From assembly GCF_019042215.1 (NCBI RefSeq), contig NZ_JAHQCS010000107.1, positions 38,876-102,875 on the forward strand: 64,000 nt of DNA, in the 5' to 3' direction. The notes under the pieces are model-generated. The model saw nothing but the letters and a program-made list of their open reading frames with translations. It was not told where the DNA came from and ran no database searches. Both the position numbers and the translations under genes were made by a program. The first letter of the stretch is position 1. Each line of letters begins with the position of its first letter. The DNA comes from Evansella tamaricis (GTDB taxonomy: Bacteria > Bacillota > Bacilli > Bacillales > Salisediminibacteriaceae). Shown piece after piece: positions 18,754 to 28,164 of this stretch.

Positions 18754-18775
18754 AAGATCCTGATCCTGCCTTCCT

Positions 18776-19654
18776 TTATTTATCCGATTGTACATTAATA
18801 TTCATAAAATATTTCTGAGCAAAAATGAAGACGATGATGATTGGGATAGTGACCCAAACCGTAGCAGCCATTAAAGGTCCCCAATCAGTTGTATACTGGG
18901 AAGTTTGGAAACTTTGTAAACCGAGCTGAACCGGCATCATACTCTGATCGTTAATAACAATGAGTGGCCAAAAGAAATCATCCCAAATCATGGAGAAAAC
19001 AAATACCACTAGTGTAGCTGAAGCTGGCTTGATCAACGGGAACATGACACGCCAGAAAATGCCGAACTCGGAACAACCATCAATTCTCGCAGCATCCTCT
19101 AAACTCTTTGGTAAGGTTAAGAAAAATTGGCGCATGAGGAATACCCCAAATGGAAATAACAACCTTGGAACGATAAGAGCACTATACGTGTTTAATAATC
19201 CCGTTCCTCCACCCCAAAGGTCATTTCCTCCAGCAAATGGAAAATTGACGATAATCAAATATAACGGGATTAACATTACTTCAAACGGAATCATCATGGA
19301 TGCCAATAATAAAATGAATAGAAAATTCCTTCCCGGAAACTCGAGCCTTGCAAAGGCATACCCTGTTAAAGCACTCAACAGTAAAGAACTAAAAGTGATG
19401 ACAACAGCAACAAACGTCGTATTTAGGAAAAACCTTTCCCACGGGGCGGCTCTCCAAGCCTGAACATAATGATCAAAGGTGAGCTCATTTGGTATGATCG
19501 TTGGTGGATACGAAAACATTTCCGTATTTGGTTTAAAGGAGGTCACCATCATCCATATGAAGGGCCACAGCATGATGACGGCAATCGCAGCCATCAGCAG
19601 ATAGAGGCCGGTTGTTCTGGAAAACTGTTTTAGATTCTTTTTTTTCTTATTCAT
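18776..19654 (-). CDS. Carbohydrate ABC transporter permease (MalG/LacG type)
   Basis: A 292-residue inner-membrane subunit with six membrane segments. The EAA loop, LEDAARIDGCSEFGIFWRVM followed by FPLIKP (about 190-215), docks the ATPase. The start FKPNTEMFSYPPTIIP region is typical of the MalG group. It lies 12 bases after its partner permease gene. No ATP-binding subunit is encoded nearby; as with other Bacillus sugar transporters, a shared MsmX-like ATPase encoded elsewhere probably powers it. Confidence 0.94.
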   Translation of the reverse strand: MNKKKKNLKQFSRTTGLYLLMAAIAVIMLWPFIWMMVTSFKPNTEMFSYPPTIIPNELTFDHYVQAWRAAPWERFFLNTTFVAVVITFSSLLLSALTGYAFARLEFPGRNFLFILLLASMMIPFEVMLIPLYLIIVNFPFAGGNDLWGGGTGLLNTYSALIVPRLLFPFGVFLMRQFFLTLPKSLEDAARIDGCSEFGIFWRVMFPLIKPASATLVVFVFSMIWDDFFWPLIVINDQSMMPVQLGLQSFQTSQYTTDWGPLMAATVWVTIPIIIVFIFAQKYFMNINVQSDK

Positions 19655-19666
19655 GCTCTAGCCTCC

Positions 19667-20641
19667 TTACAGATCATAGTTAACCTTCTTCTGTGTAAAG
19701 AACATATTAATTAATGTTAAGGCGAAGATAATGAAAAACAGAACAAAGGCAATGGCAGATGCATAACCCATTTCATATCTTTCAAACCCGTAAACAAATA
19801 TTAAATAAACTAGGGTGGTGGTGGAACCTACTGGTCCCCCGGATGTCATGGCATAGATTTCTCCAAACGTTTGGAACGTACTGATCGTTGCCATAACGAA
19901 TACAAAAAATGTAGTCGGTGCAAGAAGCGGCCAAGTTATTTTCCAAAAGCTTTTCCATCTTCCTGCCCCTTCGATCGATGCAGCTTCGTATAGCGTCTTC
20001 GGTATTGACTGCAACCCTGCCAAGAAAATAACCATGTTCCAACCTACACCTTTCCATACACGCATTAAAGCTAACGCTGGAAGGGCTAAGTTAGGATCAT
20101 TCAGCCAACTTTGCGGATTAAAACCTAACTGAATTAAGGCATAGTTGATTAACCCGTTATTCGAGTCGTATAGCCACATCCAAATCATAGAAGCTGCGAT
20201 AATGGAGGTGACAACAGGCACGTAATACGATGCCCGAAAAAAATTCATCCCTTTTATTTTTCGATTCACTAATACAGCGAGACATAAAGAAATGGAGATA
20301 TTTAACGGAATAACCATTAAAGCATAATAGGTCGTATTCCAAAGGGCATTTCGAAACGCCCCATCATTCACTAATCTCGTGTAATTATCTACACCGATAA
20401 ATTCCCCTGGTGTGAAAATGGTATAGCTTGTAAAACTTAAATAAAATGCCCAGATAACAGGAATGAACAAAAAGACAACAAACAATAAATAGGCAGGAGC
20501 GATAAAGGAATACCCTGCAATAGCTCGCTTTCTATTTTGCTTACTTGCCCAAAACGCCCGCTGCTTCTGAAGAAATGTTTTTCTCGGAGGCGGGGGAGTG
20601 GAAGACACTGTCAATGGACTGTTAGATTGATTATTTGCCAT
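19667..20641 (-). CDS. Sugar ABC transporter permease (MalF/LacF type)
   Basis: A 324-residue inner-membrane subunit with six membrane segments after a basic, proline-rich N-terminal tail (about 1-35). The EAA loop is LYEAASIEGAGRWKSFWKIT followed by WPLLAPT. It pairs with the MalG-type subunit encoded next and takes substrate from the lipoprotein encoded before it. Confidence 0.94.
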   Translation of the reverse strand: MANNQSNSPLTVSSTPPPPRKTFLQKQRAFWASKQNRKRAIAGYSFIAPAYLLFVVFLFIPVIWAFYLSFTSYTIFTPGEFIGVDNYTRLVNDGAFRNALWNTTYYALMVIPLNISISLCLAVLVNRKIKGMNFFRASYYVPVVTSIIAASMIWMWLYDSNNGLINYALIQLGFNPQSWLNDPNLALPALALMRVWKGVGWNMVIFLAGLQSIPKTLYEAASIEGAGRWKSFWKITWPLLAPTTFFVFVMATISTFQTFGEIYAMTSGGPVGSTTTLVYLIFVYGFERYEMGYASAIAFVLFFIIFALTLINMFFTQKKVNYDL

Positions 20642-20700
20642 CTGTGAATCACCCTAATTGATGAATTTATAGGGGGAATTACTTCCCCCTACTTAACCTT

Positions 20701-21972
20701 TTATCGATTTAACTCTTCGTTTATTTCTAGTTCCGCTTTTTCCACAGCTTCCTGAGGTGTTAGTTGACCATAAATGGCTTCCTCCACACTTGATGCAACG
20801 ATATCACGGATGGCCGTCCATCGAGGTACGTTTGGATTGGCTTTTCCATCCACTTCATTTGTCAATTGTACAAACTCAGAAAATAGTCGATCTTCTTGAA
20901 CGAAATCAGCATCCGCTACAGATAATCTTACAGGCAAGAATTTTAATTCTGCAGATACTTTTTCAATGTTTTCCTGATTACCGATGAAAGACATTAATTC
21001 CCATGCCTCATCTTTATGATCGGAATTGGCATTCATAAAGAATCCGGATGATCCTACTAATGTCGTTGTTCCTTCAAGTCCACGTGGTGGCGGTGCCACT
21101 TTCACGTGATCATAGGCATCTGGTGTATACGCAAGAATTTGCTCAATGGCCCATACTCCATCAAAAGTGAAGGCCACTTCTCCCGTACCTAATGGATGTT
21201 GATCCCCTTGACCATCCATTCCGGCGATTGGTGTTAAATCATTTTCAAAGAATCCTTTATAAAATTCGATGGCTTTAATTGCTTCTTCGGAATTAATAGC
21301 GGCTTCCGAAAAGTCTTCACTTAAGATGTCTCCCCCATTGGACCACAGGAACGCACTCCATACTTGCTGAAGATCATTTCCTTCTGTCGGTAATGTGGTT
21401 GCTGCTCTTAAGAAGCGGGATCCATCTTTTTCCACAAACGCTTCACTAACTTCAAGCAATTCATCTAAAGTCTCCGGAATCTCTACCCCAGCCTCTTGAA
21501 AAATATCTTCCCGGTAGAACATCATACGGTTTGCCCCTTGAATAGGAACAACGTAGTACTCCCCTTCCACAGAACCAGCTTCTAAGTATCCAGGGTTAAA
21601 ATCGGAGTAATCGTCCCAACCGTCAAAATAAGCATCTAACGGTTCAATCTGACCTCCGTCAGCAAATCCTGCCGCCGCTGCTGCCCCGTGCATAAATACA
21701 TCAGGTCCAACACCACCTGCTAATGCTGTACTAAGCTTCTGATCCAGTTCACCCCAAGGCTCAAACTGCACATTTGCTGTAATTCCTTCTGATTCATACT
21801 GCTCATTAAAATCGTCGATGATCGAACTGAATGTTTCCTGTATTTGCGCACTATTACCTGCAACCCATATGGTTAATTCTGCGGATCCATCACCGGAAGC
21901 ATCATCGTCTCCTCCACACGCTGTAACAATCAACATGGTAAGTACTAGTAAAGCTAACATCCACTTTTTCAC
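20701..21972 (-). CDS. Extracellular sugar-binding lipoprotein of ABC transporter
   Basis: A 423-residue family-1 solute-binding protein. A signal peptide ends in the lipobox IVTAC (Cys19), which anchors it to the outer face of the membrane, followed by an acidic linker. The binding-protein core has LTIWVAGNSAQIQETF at the mature start, GPDVFMHGAAAAAGFADGGQ, GTGEVAFTFDGVWAIEQ and WELMSFIGNQENIEKV. Such proteins bind oligosaccharides. It is the first of the three transporter genes, 94 bases after the ROK gene. Confidence 0.93.
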   Translation of the reverse strand: MKKWMLALLVLTMLIVTACGGDDDASGDGSAELTIWVAGNSAQIQETFSSIIDDFNEQYESEGITANVQFEPWGELDQKLSTALAGGVGPDVFMHGAAAAAGFADGGQIEPLDAYFDGWDDYSDFNPGYLEAGSVEGEYYVVPIQGANRMMFYREDIFQEAGVEIPETLDELLEVSEAFVEKDGSRFLRAATTLPTEGNDLQQVWSAFLWSNGGDILSEDFSEAAINSEEAIKAIEFYKGFFENDLTPIAGMDGQGDQHPLGTGEVAFTFDGVWAIEQILAYTPDAYDHVKVAPPPRGLEGTTTLVGSSGFFMNANSDHKDEAWELMSFIGNQENIEKVSAELKFLPVRLSVADADFVQEDRLFSEFVQLTNEVDGKANPNVPRWTAIRDIVASSVEEAIYGQLTPQEAVEKAELEINEELNR

Positions 21973-22066
21973 AATTAATCCCCCTTATCATTTTTCGTCG
22001 GTTGCGACACTCAGCATTTAATTGCATTTCCTGTGAACATCACCCCTTTAAAAGACTTCTAGTTTG

Positions 22067-23242
22067 TTATTTAATTAAACGTCTAATAGCTTCATCTCGA
22101 GCTATGACTAGGCTTCCATGGAGCCCCACATGCTCCACTTCTTCGGAAACTTTCATCTCTATTGGAAATGGGTATAATGTGTATACATCATTCTTAATTT
22201 TCGGAAAAAGATAATTAGATAAGGCCATTAGTTCCCCTCCCACAACGACTAGTTGTGGATTTAACAGGGCTGATACATTTGCTATCATGACAGCGATATG
22301 ACGGGAAATTTTATTTACTGCTTGTTCCACAAAGGGATCACCTTTAGACAGGAGATCTTGTACCCGTTGGAGGAACTGTTCATCCTCTTCCTCATTGATC
22401 GGTGGTGACGAATTCGGCTGATTCCCAGCAACTTCTTGCTTAAATGTCTCCAGCGAAAGGAGTGCTTCATAATAACTCAAGTGCTGTTGGGAGATGGAAG
22501 ATGACATCAAAGCCACTTCTCCAGCCCCGCCAAATGAACCTTTATAGAGTTGTCCCCCAATGATCAATCCTGAACCTAATCCCCTGCCGACACTGATAAA
22601 AACCATATTTTCCGTTCGTTCATATTTTTTCAAGTTTTTATATTCCGCTAGTGCAGCTACATTAATATCATTTTCAATGACGACTGGAACATTTAATCGT
22701 TCCTGTAAGATAAGTGCTGGATTCGTATCCTGCCAATGTATCTGCTCAGGATCAATTCGAATATGTCGGTGATTCATCATAATTCCTGGAGATGCAATCG
22801 TGATCGCTAGGATGGAGGACAGTTCCATGCCTTCCCTCTTTAACACTTTGTAAATATGTTCTTCAATCATATTAATCAAGTCATGCCCAACCACATTCCT
22901 TGTTTTTTCTCCCTTTGTAATAACATGCGGAATTCCTGATAAGTCACTGAGGGCACTGATGATTTGGCCTTTACTGAGATCTATTCCTAGTATGTAGCCA
23001 TATTTTGAATTAAATTGAAGCATAATTGGTTTTCTTCCTGCAACAGATTTTCCGGGCCCCCATTCCCGTAAGATCCCTGATCGGAGGAGGGGTTCCACAT
23101 TGCTTGAGATACTAGGTGCACTGATATTCAAGCTTTTCGATAAATCCGCACGGGAAATCTGTTTCTTTTTAATGATTTCATCGAGAATTAAGTTTTGGTT
23201 ATGAATTCTAACAAAACTTTGATCTCCACCTTTTTTTATCAT
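22067..23242 (-). CDS. ROK-family transcriptional repressor (NagC/XylR type)
   Basis: A 391-residue protein with an N-terminal winged helix (about 15-70: KKQISRADLSKSLNISAPSI) and a ROK sugar-kinase-like domain (YILGIDLSKGQI, ENDINVAALAEYKNL, SVGRGLGSGLIIGGQLYKGS, VVVGGEL). The zinc-binding cysteine motif of active ROK kinases is missing (SISQQHLSYYEALLS in its place), so it should be a sugar-sensing repressor, not a kinase. It lies three bases after the FAD oxidoreductase gene, inside the operon it probably controls. Confidence 0.88.
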   Translation of the reverse strand: MIKKGGDQSFVRIHNQNLILDEIIKKKQISRADLSKSLNISAPSISSNVEPLLRSGILREWGPGKSVAGRKPIMLQFNSKYGYILGIDLSKGQIISALSDLSGIPHVITKGEKTRNVVGHDLINMIEEHIYKVLKREGMELSSILAITIASPGIMMNHRHIRIDPEQIHWQDTNPALILQERLNVPVVIENDINVAALAEYKNLKKYERTENMVFISVGRGLGSGLIIGGQLYKGSFGGAGEVALMSSSISQQHLSYYEALLSLETFKQEVAGNQPNSSPPINEEEDEQFLQRVQDLLSKGDPFVEQAVNKISRHIAVMIANVSALLNPQLVVVGGELMALSNYLFPKIKNDVYTLYPFPIEMKVSEEVEHVGLHGSLVIARDEAIRRLIK

Positions 23243-23245
23243 GCC

Positions 23246-24613
23246 TTAGCTCTCCTCAACTTCGTTTTCAGATAAATAGCACCCTTGCTTTCTCAGTGAT
23301 TCCTGCAAACTTTTGATATCTACTTCTCGGGGCAAAACGCCTGCTTTCGCCGCCATTGCAGCTGCAGTCCCTGCGGCCTGGCCAACGAGCATTGCAGTTG
23401 GAGTAACTCTAGCTGATGCCAATGCCTCATGTGTGGCTGACAAACACCTTCCTGCCACTAACAGGTTTCGTACTTTATTATTTAATATAGATCGATACGG
23501 AATATCATAGATTGTACCCGGTTCCATTTCGATCACATTTAATTCATCCCCGTCCGGAGCATGGATATCAATTGGATATGATCCTAGTGCAATACAATCC
23601 TCAAATTTTTTCCCATTAATAAGATCTTCCCCTGTTAAGATGTATTCCCCAATAATCCTTCTGGATTCCCGAACTCCTATCTGGGTTCCACAATTGATTA
23701 AAATAGACTCTTTAAAACCTGGTATATACTCTTGAAGGAATTGAACGACTTCCATGACTTGTCTTCGACTAATCACTTCCGCCTGACTTAATGCCTGGCC
23801 ATCTGTTGCATCGTATCTGATTACCCTGGTCATATTTACACTAATTTCCCCTTCATTTGGAAGTTCGAAAAACAATACTCGATCCCGTTCCACCTTAAGG
23901 TTTCCATCCTTCTTGCCCTTTTCCACTAGTTTAAAAAAACCAGAGACGGCTACAAAAGGGGCATCTTCCCATTCATCTGCCAGGACAAAGTCATCCACAT
24001 TCTCTTTCATGTAGGCTTTCACTTGCTCCAGGTCCACTTTTCCCATTCGAAACATCATACTCATGGGCTGGGCCAATCCATCTTTTGGACGCCCCTTTTC
24101 GTAAGGAACACCTGAATAATGAACAACATCACCATCCCCTGTACAATCAACGAAGGCCTTGCCTTCCACCTGAAAATGACCAGATTTATTATATAAGTGA
24201 AGCGCTTCCAAATTTGAATCTGTCCCTAGTTGAACTCCTGTAACCACTGTATGAAGCTGGAGGTGTACTCCGCTTTCTTCTACCATTTCTTGATAGACGA
24301 ATTTTAATTTTTCCACATCAACTGGTGTGACAGTAGGCACAAAACCAATCATATCTTTCACATGACCAGGGGTTCCGCCAATCTTTTTTAATCGCTGAAT
24401 CGCCTCTTCGCCGAGACCCTTGGCAATTTGCTTTTCTCCTGCGTGGAAGGTCTGCAAAGGTCCAACTAGTGCATTGGTAGCCATTCCCCCAAGAAATCCA
24501 TATCGTTCAACAAGCATGGTTTTTGCTCCAGATCGTGCAGCGGCGATGGCTGCCATAATTCCTGATGGACCTCCCCCTGCAACAACAACATCAAATTTTT
24601 CCTCTCGTTTCAT
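23246..24613 (-). CDS. FAD-dependent oxidoreductase (FAD_oxidored family)
   Basis: A 455-residue flavoprotein. The N-terminal Rossmann loop is VVVAGGGPSGIMAAIAAARS (about residues 8-27), followed by GGMATNALVGPLQTFH, the mid motif AFVDCTGDGDVVHYSGVPY, and the C-terminal FAD contact LVAGRCLSATHEALASARVT followed by MLVGQAAGTAAAMA. This family appears in many sugar-utilisation operons of Firmicutes, but substrates are mostly unknown; oxidation of a sugar hydroxyl is a fair guess. It is four bases from the TIM-barrel gene, so the two probably act in sequence. Confidence 0.85.
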   Translation of the reverse strand: MKREEKFDVVVAGGGPSGIMAAIAAARSGAKTMLVERYGFLGGMATNALVGPLQTFHAGEKQIAKGLGEEAIQRLKKIGGTPGHVKDMIGFVPTVTPVDVEKLKFVYQEMVEESGVHLQLHTVVTGVQLGTDSNLEALHLYNKSGHFQVEGKAFVDCTGDGDVVHYSGVPYEKGRPKDGLAQPMSMMFRMGKVDLEQVKAYMKENVDDFVLADEWEDAPFVAVSGFFKLVEKGKKDGNLKVERDRVLFFELPNEGEISVNMTRVIRYDATDGQALSQAEVISRRQVMEVVQFLQEYIPGFKESILINCGTQIGVRESRRIIGEYILTGEDLINGKKFEDCIALGSYPIDIHAPDGDELNVIEMEPGTIYDIPYRSILNNKVRNLLVAGRCLSATHEALASARVTPTAMLVGQAAGTAAAMAAKAGVLPREVDIKSLQESLRKQGCYLSENEVEES

Positions 24614-24617
24614 TAAA

Positions 24618-25316
24618 TCACTTCCTTAAATCCAGAATTTTTTCTTTGAACGCTTTCGTAGTCTCGTAGATACCATCTGGATTTTTCCCTGTAACGACTG
24701 CGCCGATCATAAGTCCATGAACTCCTATTTGATAGAGTGGTTTCAAGTCCTCGATACTCACCTTCTTCTGTGTTGGAATGACAATTGGCTGATTTACTTG
24801 TTGTAGTAAGTGTTGATAATGGAGTATGTCTTGGATTGTTAAAGGTGTTCCATAATGTGATGGTTCCATAATGGACGCCTCGAGGATTTGAATATCTGCT
24901 TGCTGAAAAGCCTGGAGTTCATGCTGTTTATATTCATTTGATATGGCAATCATTTTTTCTAAATGATTGTCCCCCAATAACCAAGCTGGTGCAGTATGGC
25001 CATAAATGGATAAAAACTGAAAACCAACTTTTTTTAACCTCTGAATGTCTATTTCGGTTACTTTCTCAGGGGAATCTCCTGGAACTATTCCCATTGGCCC
25101 TTTAAAGGCTTTATTCATAGATTCAAAAAATTCTTGATTTTCATCAAATGTTCCAAAGGTATTCCCACTTGCCCGATGTTCCACATTCATATGTACTTTT
25201 AAAACATCAGCTCCACCTTCAATTGCAGCTCTTACATGTTCCATCGAATTGACTGGAAGACTGACAATAATATTCATAGGTTGTTCTGACAGCAATGATG
25301 TAAAACTCTTTGTCAA
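24618..25316 (-). CDS. TIM-barrel protein, first gene of the carbohydrate operon
   Basis: A 232-residue cytoplasmic protein with beta/alpha-barrel strands: NIIVSLPVNS, GADVLKVHMNVEHRAS, PMGIVPGD, FLSIYGHTAPAWL, IQILEASIM, QPIVIPTQKKVS, and a terminal phosphate-binding-like GVHGLMIGAVVTG. The layout recalls NanE-type epimerases and related phosphosugar barrels, but the match is loose and I give no reaction. I place the start at TTG 25314-25316, eight bases after GAGAGG; a GTG three codons earlier overlaps that site. It heads the operon, just after the operator-rich gap. Confidence 0.65.
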   Translation of the reverse strand: MTKSFTSLLSEQPMNIIVSLPVNSMEHVRAAIEGGADVLKVHMNVEHRASGNTFGTFDENQEFFESMNKAFKGPMGIVPGDSPEKVTEIDIQRLKKVGFQFLSIYGHTAPAWLLGDNHLEKMIAISNEYKQHELQAFQQADIQILEASIMEPSHYGTPLTIQDILHYQHLLQQVNQPIVIPTQKKVSIEDLKPLYQIGVHGLMIGAVVTGKNPDGIYETTKAFKEKILDLRK

Positions 25317-25708
25317 TTTCCTCACCTCTCGATCCCATCTATTTTGGATTTATTCCCTAGTTGTTCGTTTCTTTTAATTAGTTAACTAAACTAATTTATA
25401 TCTTTCACTTAGTAAAACACGATATATTTAAATTTTCAATCAATTGTCCCAGATAGGTAATAAAATTACCATTTTACCACTTTGATACATTAAATTGCGG
25501 AAACCCAAGTCATTTTTTTACTATAGTTTCGAATAATTACTGACATCATCATATATGATCGGGACATACCTGTTCCCGAAAGGGGTTATCGTTTGTAAAG
25601 TTTACTAACAAATAAATGGTATTATTCCTACCTTTATTTTACAAACCTTATTAAAATGGTGATAATGTAGTTTGAGCGTACCTGTTGATAACTAGCAACT
25701 GATCATGT
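25317..25708 (-). promoter_or_regulatory. Promoter/operator region of the carbohydrate operon
   Basis: A 392-base AT-rich gap between the ROK gene upstream and the TIM-barrel gene downstream. It holds a perfect palindrome TTAGTTAACTAA (25378-25389), with a further half site CTAATTTA beside it, and an imperfect one, GTTTGTAAAGTTTACTAAC followed by AAA (25591-25612). Both resemble the T/A-rich inverted repeats bound by ROK repressors such as XylR. I infer that one or both ROK proteins bind here. No -35/-10 pair is clear. Confidence 0.45.
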
Positions 25709-26950
25709 TCATCTAATTTTGATATCCTGCATGAAATTAATATCGGGGAGAAGGGAATTTAAAGATAGTATGGCAATTCCACTTAATGCAGCATCATCAA
25801 AAAGATTTGAGACTTCCAGATCCACGGCATGCTGAGTGAAGGTATGCCGGTTCACCTTCTCCTTCACTTTTTCCAGAAAAACATCTGCAGAACGGGAGAG
25901 TCCCCCTGTGAGAACTATTTTTTCCGGGTTGACCGTGACAATTAGATTCAAGATGGTAAGGCATAAGTAATCAATAAATTCATCCACAAGTTCCTCCGCT
26001 ATTGGTTCCCCTTCTTTTGCCATCTGAAAAATCTGTTTGGCAGTTACTTGTTCGTGGTTACTCTTCGGGTCTTTGTTCCCATCTGAAGGAGATGTGTTTG
26101 ATTTAGACTGTTCCATCTGCCGTCTTTTGTCATATTGTTTCGGAAGGCCGGAACCTGATATTAAGGATTCTAAACATCCCTCTTTTCCCCAATCTTGGTT
26201 CAATTGCTCTCGGTTAAATAGAAAATAACCCACTTCCCCTGCTCCGTTCCCTGCGCCACGAATGATATGTCCATCAATTAGCAAGGCAGAGCCCACACCA
26301 GTTCCGAGGGAAAGAAGAACTGCACTCTTTACACCCTGGCATTTCCCTTTCCAGAACTCTCCAATAAGAGCAGAACGAACATCATTTTCAACAAATGTAG
26401 GTACATCAAAAATTTTTTCAATTTCTTTACTGAGGTTAAGACTATCCCACTCTGGCAAGTTTGGTGACCCTTCCACCACAATCCCATTTTTATAATCGAT
26501 GATCCCCGGACTTGCAATTCCTATCGCCAGAAGTTTTTCATCAGCCACTTTGTGCTTTCTCATAAATTTTAAAAGGCTATTTCCCAACAAATGTATAAAT
26601 TCATTGCTATTATCCACTTCATAGGTTGGAAATGTCTCTTTCTCCATGATGTCACCGTTAAAGTCAAATAGACCTAAAGATATTTTAGTTCCACCAAGAT
26701 CTACTCCCAGTGTATATCCATAGGATCGGTTAAATTCCAAACCGATTCCCTTTCTTCCAAGGGCACTATTTTCAGTACCAGCTTCATAAATGACATTATC
26801 TTCTAGTAGGTCATTCACAATTTGTGACACCGACGCACGTGTCAGGTTCGTTTTTGAGGCAATCTGTGCCCGTGAAATCCTTCCGTGTTCACGGACGATG
26901 TTTAATACTAACGATTTATTCATCACTCTTAATTTGTGAGGTACATTCAT
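25709..26950 (-). CDS. ROK-family transcriptional repressor (XylR type)
   Basis: A 413-residue protein with an N-terminal winged helix (HGRISRAQIASKTNLTRASV, about 20-40) and a ROK domain: YTLGVDLGGTKISLGLFDFN, VENDVRSALIGEFW, SLGTGVGSALLIDGHIIRGA, IVLTGGLSR. The ROK cysteine motif is degenerate (WGKEGCLESLISGS). I start at the ATG 26948-26950, about seven bases after AGGAGAG; the ATG two codons earlier is too close to it. It lies upstream of the operator gap and is probably the main sugar-responsive repressor. Confidence 0.88.
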   Translation of the reverse strand: MNVPHKLRVMNKSLVLNIVREHGRISRAQIASKTNLTRASVSQIVNDLLEDNVIYEAGTENSALGRKGIGLEFNRSYGYTLGVDLGGTKISLGLFDFNGDIMEKETFPTYEVDNSNEFIHLLGNSLLKFMRKHKVADEKLLAIGIASPGIIDYKNGIVVEGSPNLPEWDSLNLSKEIEKIFDVPTFVENDVRSALIGEFWKGKCQGVKSAVLLSLGTGVGSALLIDGHIIRGAGNGAGEVGYFLFNREQLNQDWGKEGCLESLISGSGLPKQYDKRRQMEQSKSNTSPSDGNKDPKSNHEQVTAKQIFQMAKEGEPIAEELVDEFIDYLCLTILNLIVTVNPEKIVLTGGLSRSADVFLEKVKEKVNRHTFTQHAVDLEVSNLFDDAALSGIAILSLNSLLPDINFMQDIKIR

Positions 26951-27151
26951 GATCATCTCTCCTATAAAGTTGGTTTTGAAGTGTATTACTATTGTGTTAT
27001 TAGGTTGTGGTGGTTGATTCGTCGTTCTGTAGTCAACTCGTTCTTGATTGGGTAGGTGATCTTCCTATAGCAGCTTGTTAGTTTAATAGTTGTTGGGTTA
27101 TAAGTATCGTGCTTTGAACTTGGTAATTTATTTGTTTCGAATACAAATAAA

Positions 27152-27190
27152 CCACTTTTGTTTGTATTGTAAACAAACAAAAGTGGTTTT
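27152..27190. promoter_or_regulatory. Large hairpin/inverted repeat upstream of ROK gene
   Basis: CCACTTTTGTTTGT pairs perfectly with ACAAACAAAAGTGG around a seven-base loop, followed by TTTTG. It lies about 200 bases upstream of the XylR-type gene. The TTTGTTTACAATACAAACAAA core, read on the minus strand, resembles XylR-type operators, so this may be the autoregulatory site. A terminator for the facing strand is the alternative. The rest of 26951-27340 shows only a weaker GGTGAAA/TTTCACC pairing near 27275-27310. Confidence 0.5.
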
Positions 27191-27340
27191 GTAAATGTAA
27201 TTATATGACCTTTTGGAGTTGATAGTAACGATGCTATTTGATTCTTTGATCTTATTGGCATAGGTTGGTTCGGAGGTGAAATCCAGCTACTTGCGCTTGT
27301 TTCACCACCTATCCAAAAGGAGATGTTGAGTCAACCTACA

Positions 27341-28093
27341 CTAAAAAGTTCGCAACACTTCATATCTTAAACCAACATACTGATAGTTCTGCTTTTGATA
27401 CATTTCTCTTGGAGTATCTTCTCCATCTGCGATTAAAATGACTATTTTTTCCGGATAATTACTCATCACAAATTGCTGCAAGGCGCTTCCGATCCCCTTT
27501 TTTTGAAACTCGTCATCCACATGGAGATCGTCGATTTCAACTGTATCATCCGATTGAATTAAATGAACGTATCCAGCTGGTTCCCCTTCATAATACGCCA
27601 AAACCTTAACGTGCTTAGTATCCTTTAACTGCCTCTTGAGAAGTTCTCGTTTCTGGTCTGCGTAGTTTTTTCCATAGTCTAGACTATGTTTATAATTAAG
27701 GTCCAAAAAAGCTGTTTCATTATCTTCCGATACCACCTGAACATTAATTGACAAATTTGGATTTATCTCTGGAAATCCAGATGGGCGAATTCCGTATAAT
27801 TCCATAAAGTCCAGTTCATACCCATTGGAAGTCAAATATATTTCCAGATTTGAATCTGGTTTTTCACCATCGGGAAAATAAAATTTCACGTGATCTTGCC
27901 CATGGGCCTGATGAAAATTTATTAAGTACTCTTCGGCCTCTTTAAATTCTGGAACCGACGGCATTTTCTTAAACTCAATGTAGTTGGCATCGTACATAAC
28001 CAACATTTCAGGGAAGTGAAATTGCCTGTACAATTCGGTTTCCTTTACGACATTGCCAAGTGTATGAAGGTTTCCAAAGGAAAGATTATCCAC
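27341..28093 (-). CDS. GNAT family N-acetyltransferase
   Basis: A 250-residue protein with an unusual N-terminal half (about 1-125) and a C-terminal GNAT fold: VLAYYEGEPAGYVHLIQSDD, then IDDLHVDDEFQKKGIGSALQ (acetyl-CoA loop, about 190-209) and LIADGEDTPREMYQKQNYQY. The substrate is unknown. It is a single gene with GGGGAGTGAGG upstream of the ATG. Confidence 0.85.
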   Translation of the reverse strand: MDNLSFGNLHTLGNVVKETELYRQFHFPEMLVMYDANYIEFKKMPSVPEFKEAEEYLINFHQAHGQDHVKFYFPDGEKPDSNLEIYLTSNGYELDFMELYGIRPSGFPEINPNLSINVQVVSEDNETAFLDLNYKHSLDYGKNYADQKRELLKRQLKDTKHVKVLAYYEGEPAGYVHLIQSDDTVEIDDLHVDDEFQKKGIGSALQQFVMSNYPEKIVILIADGEDTPREMYQKQNYQYVGLRYEVLRTF

Positions 28094-28164
28094 TTATCCT
28101 CACTCCCCATTAATTGATTTTATCTATACATATTAATACACCTATCACAGCCAACTCTTCACTC

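Noticed and set aside
24180..24200. TGAAGCGCTTCCA as a catabolite-repression (cre) site
   Set aside because: It lies inside the FAD oxidoreductase coding sequence and lacks the full cre consensus.
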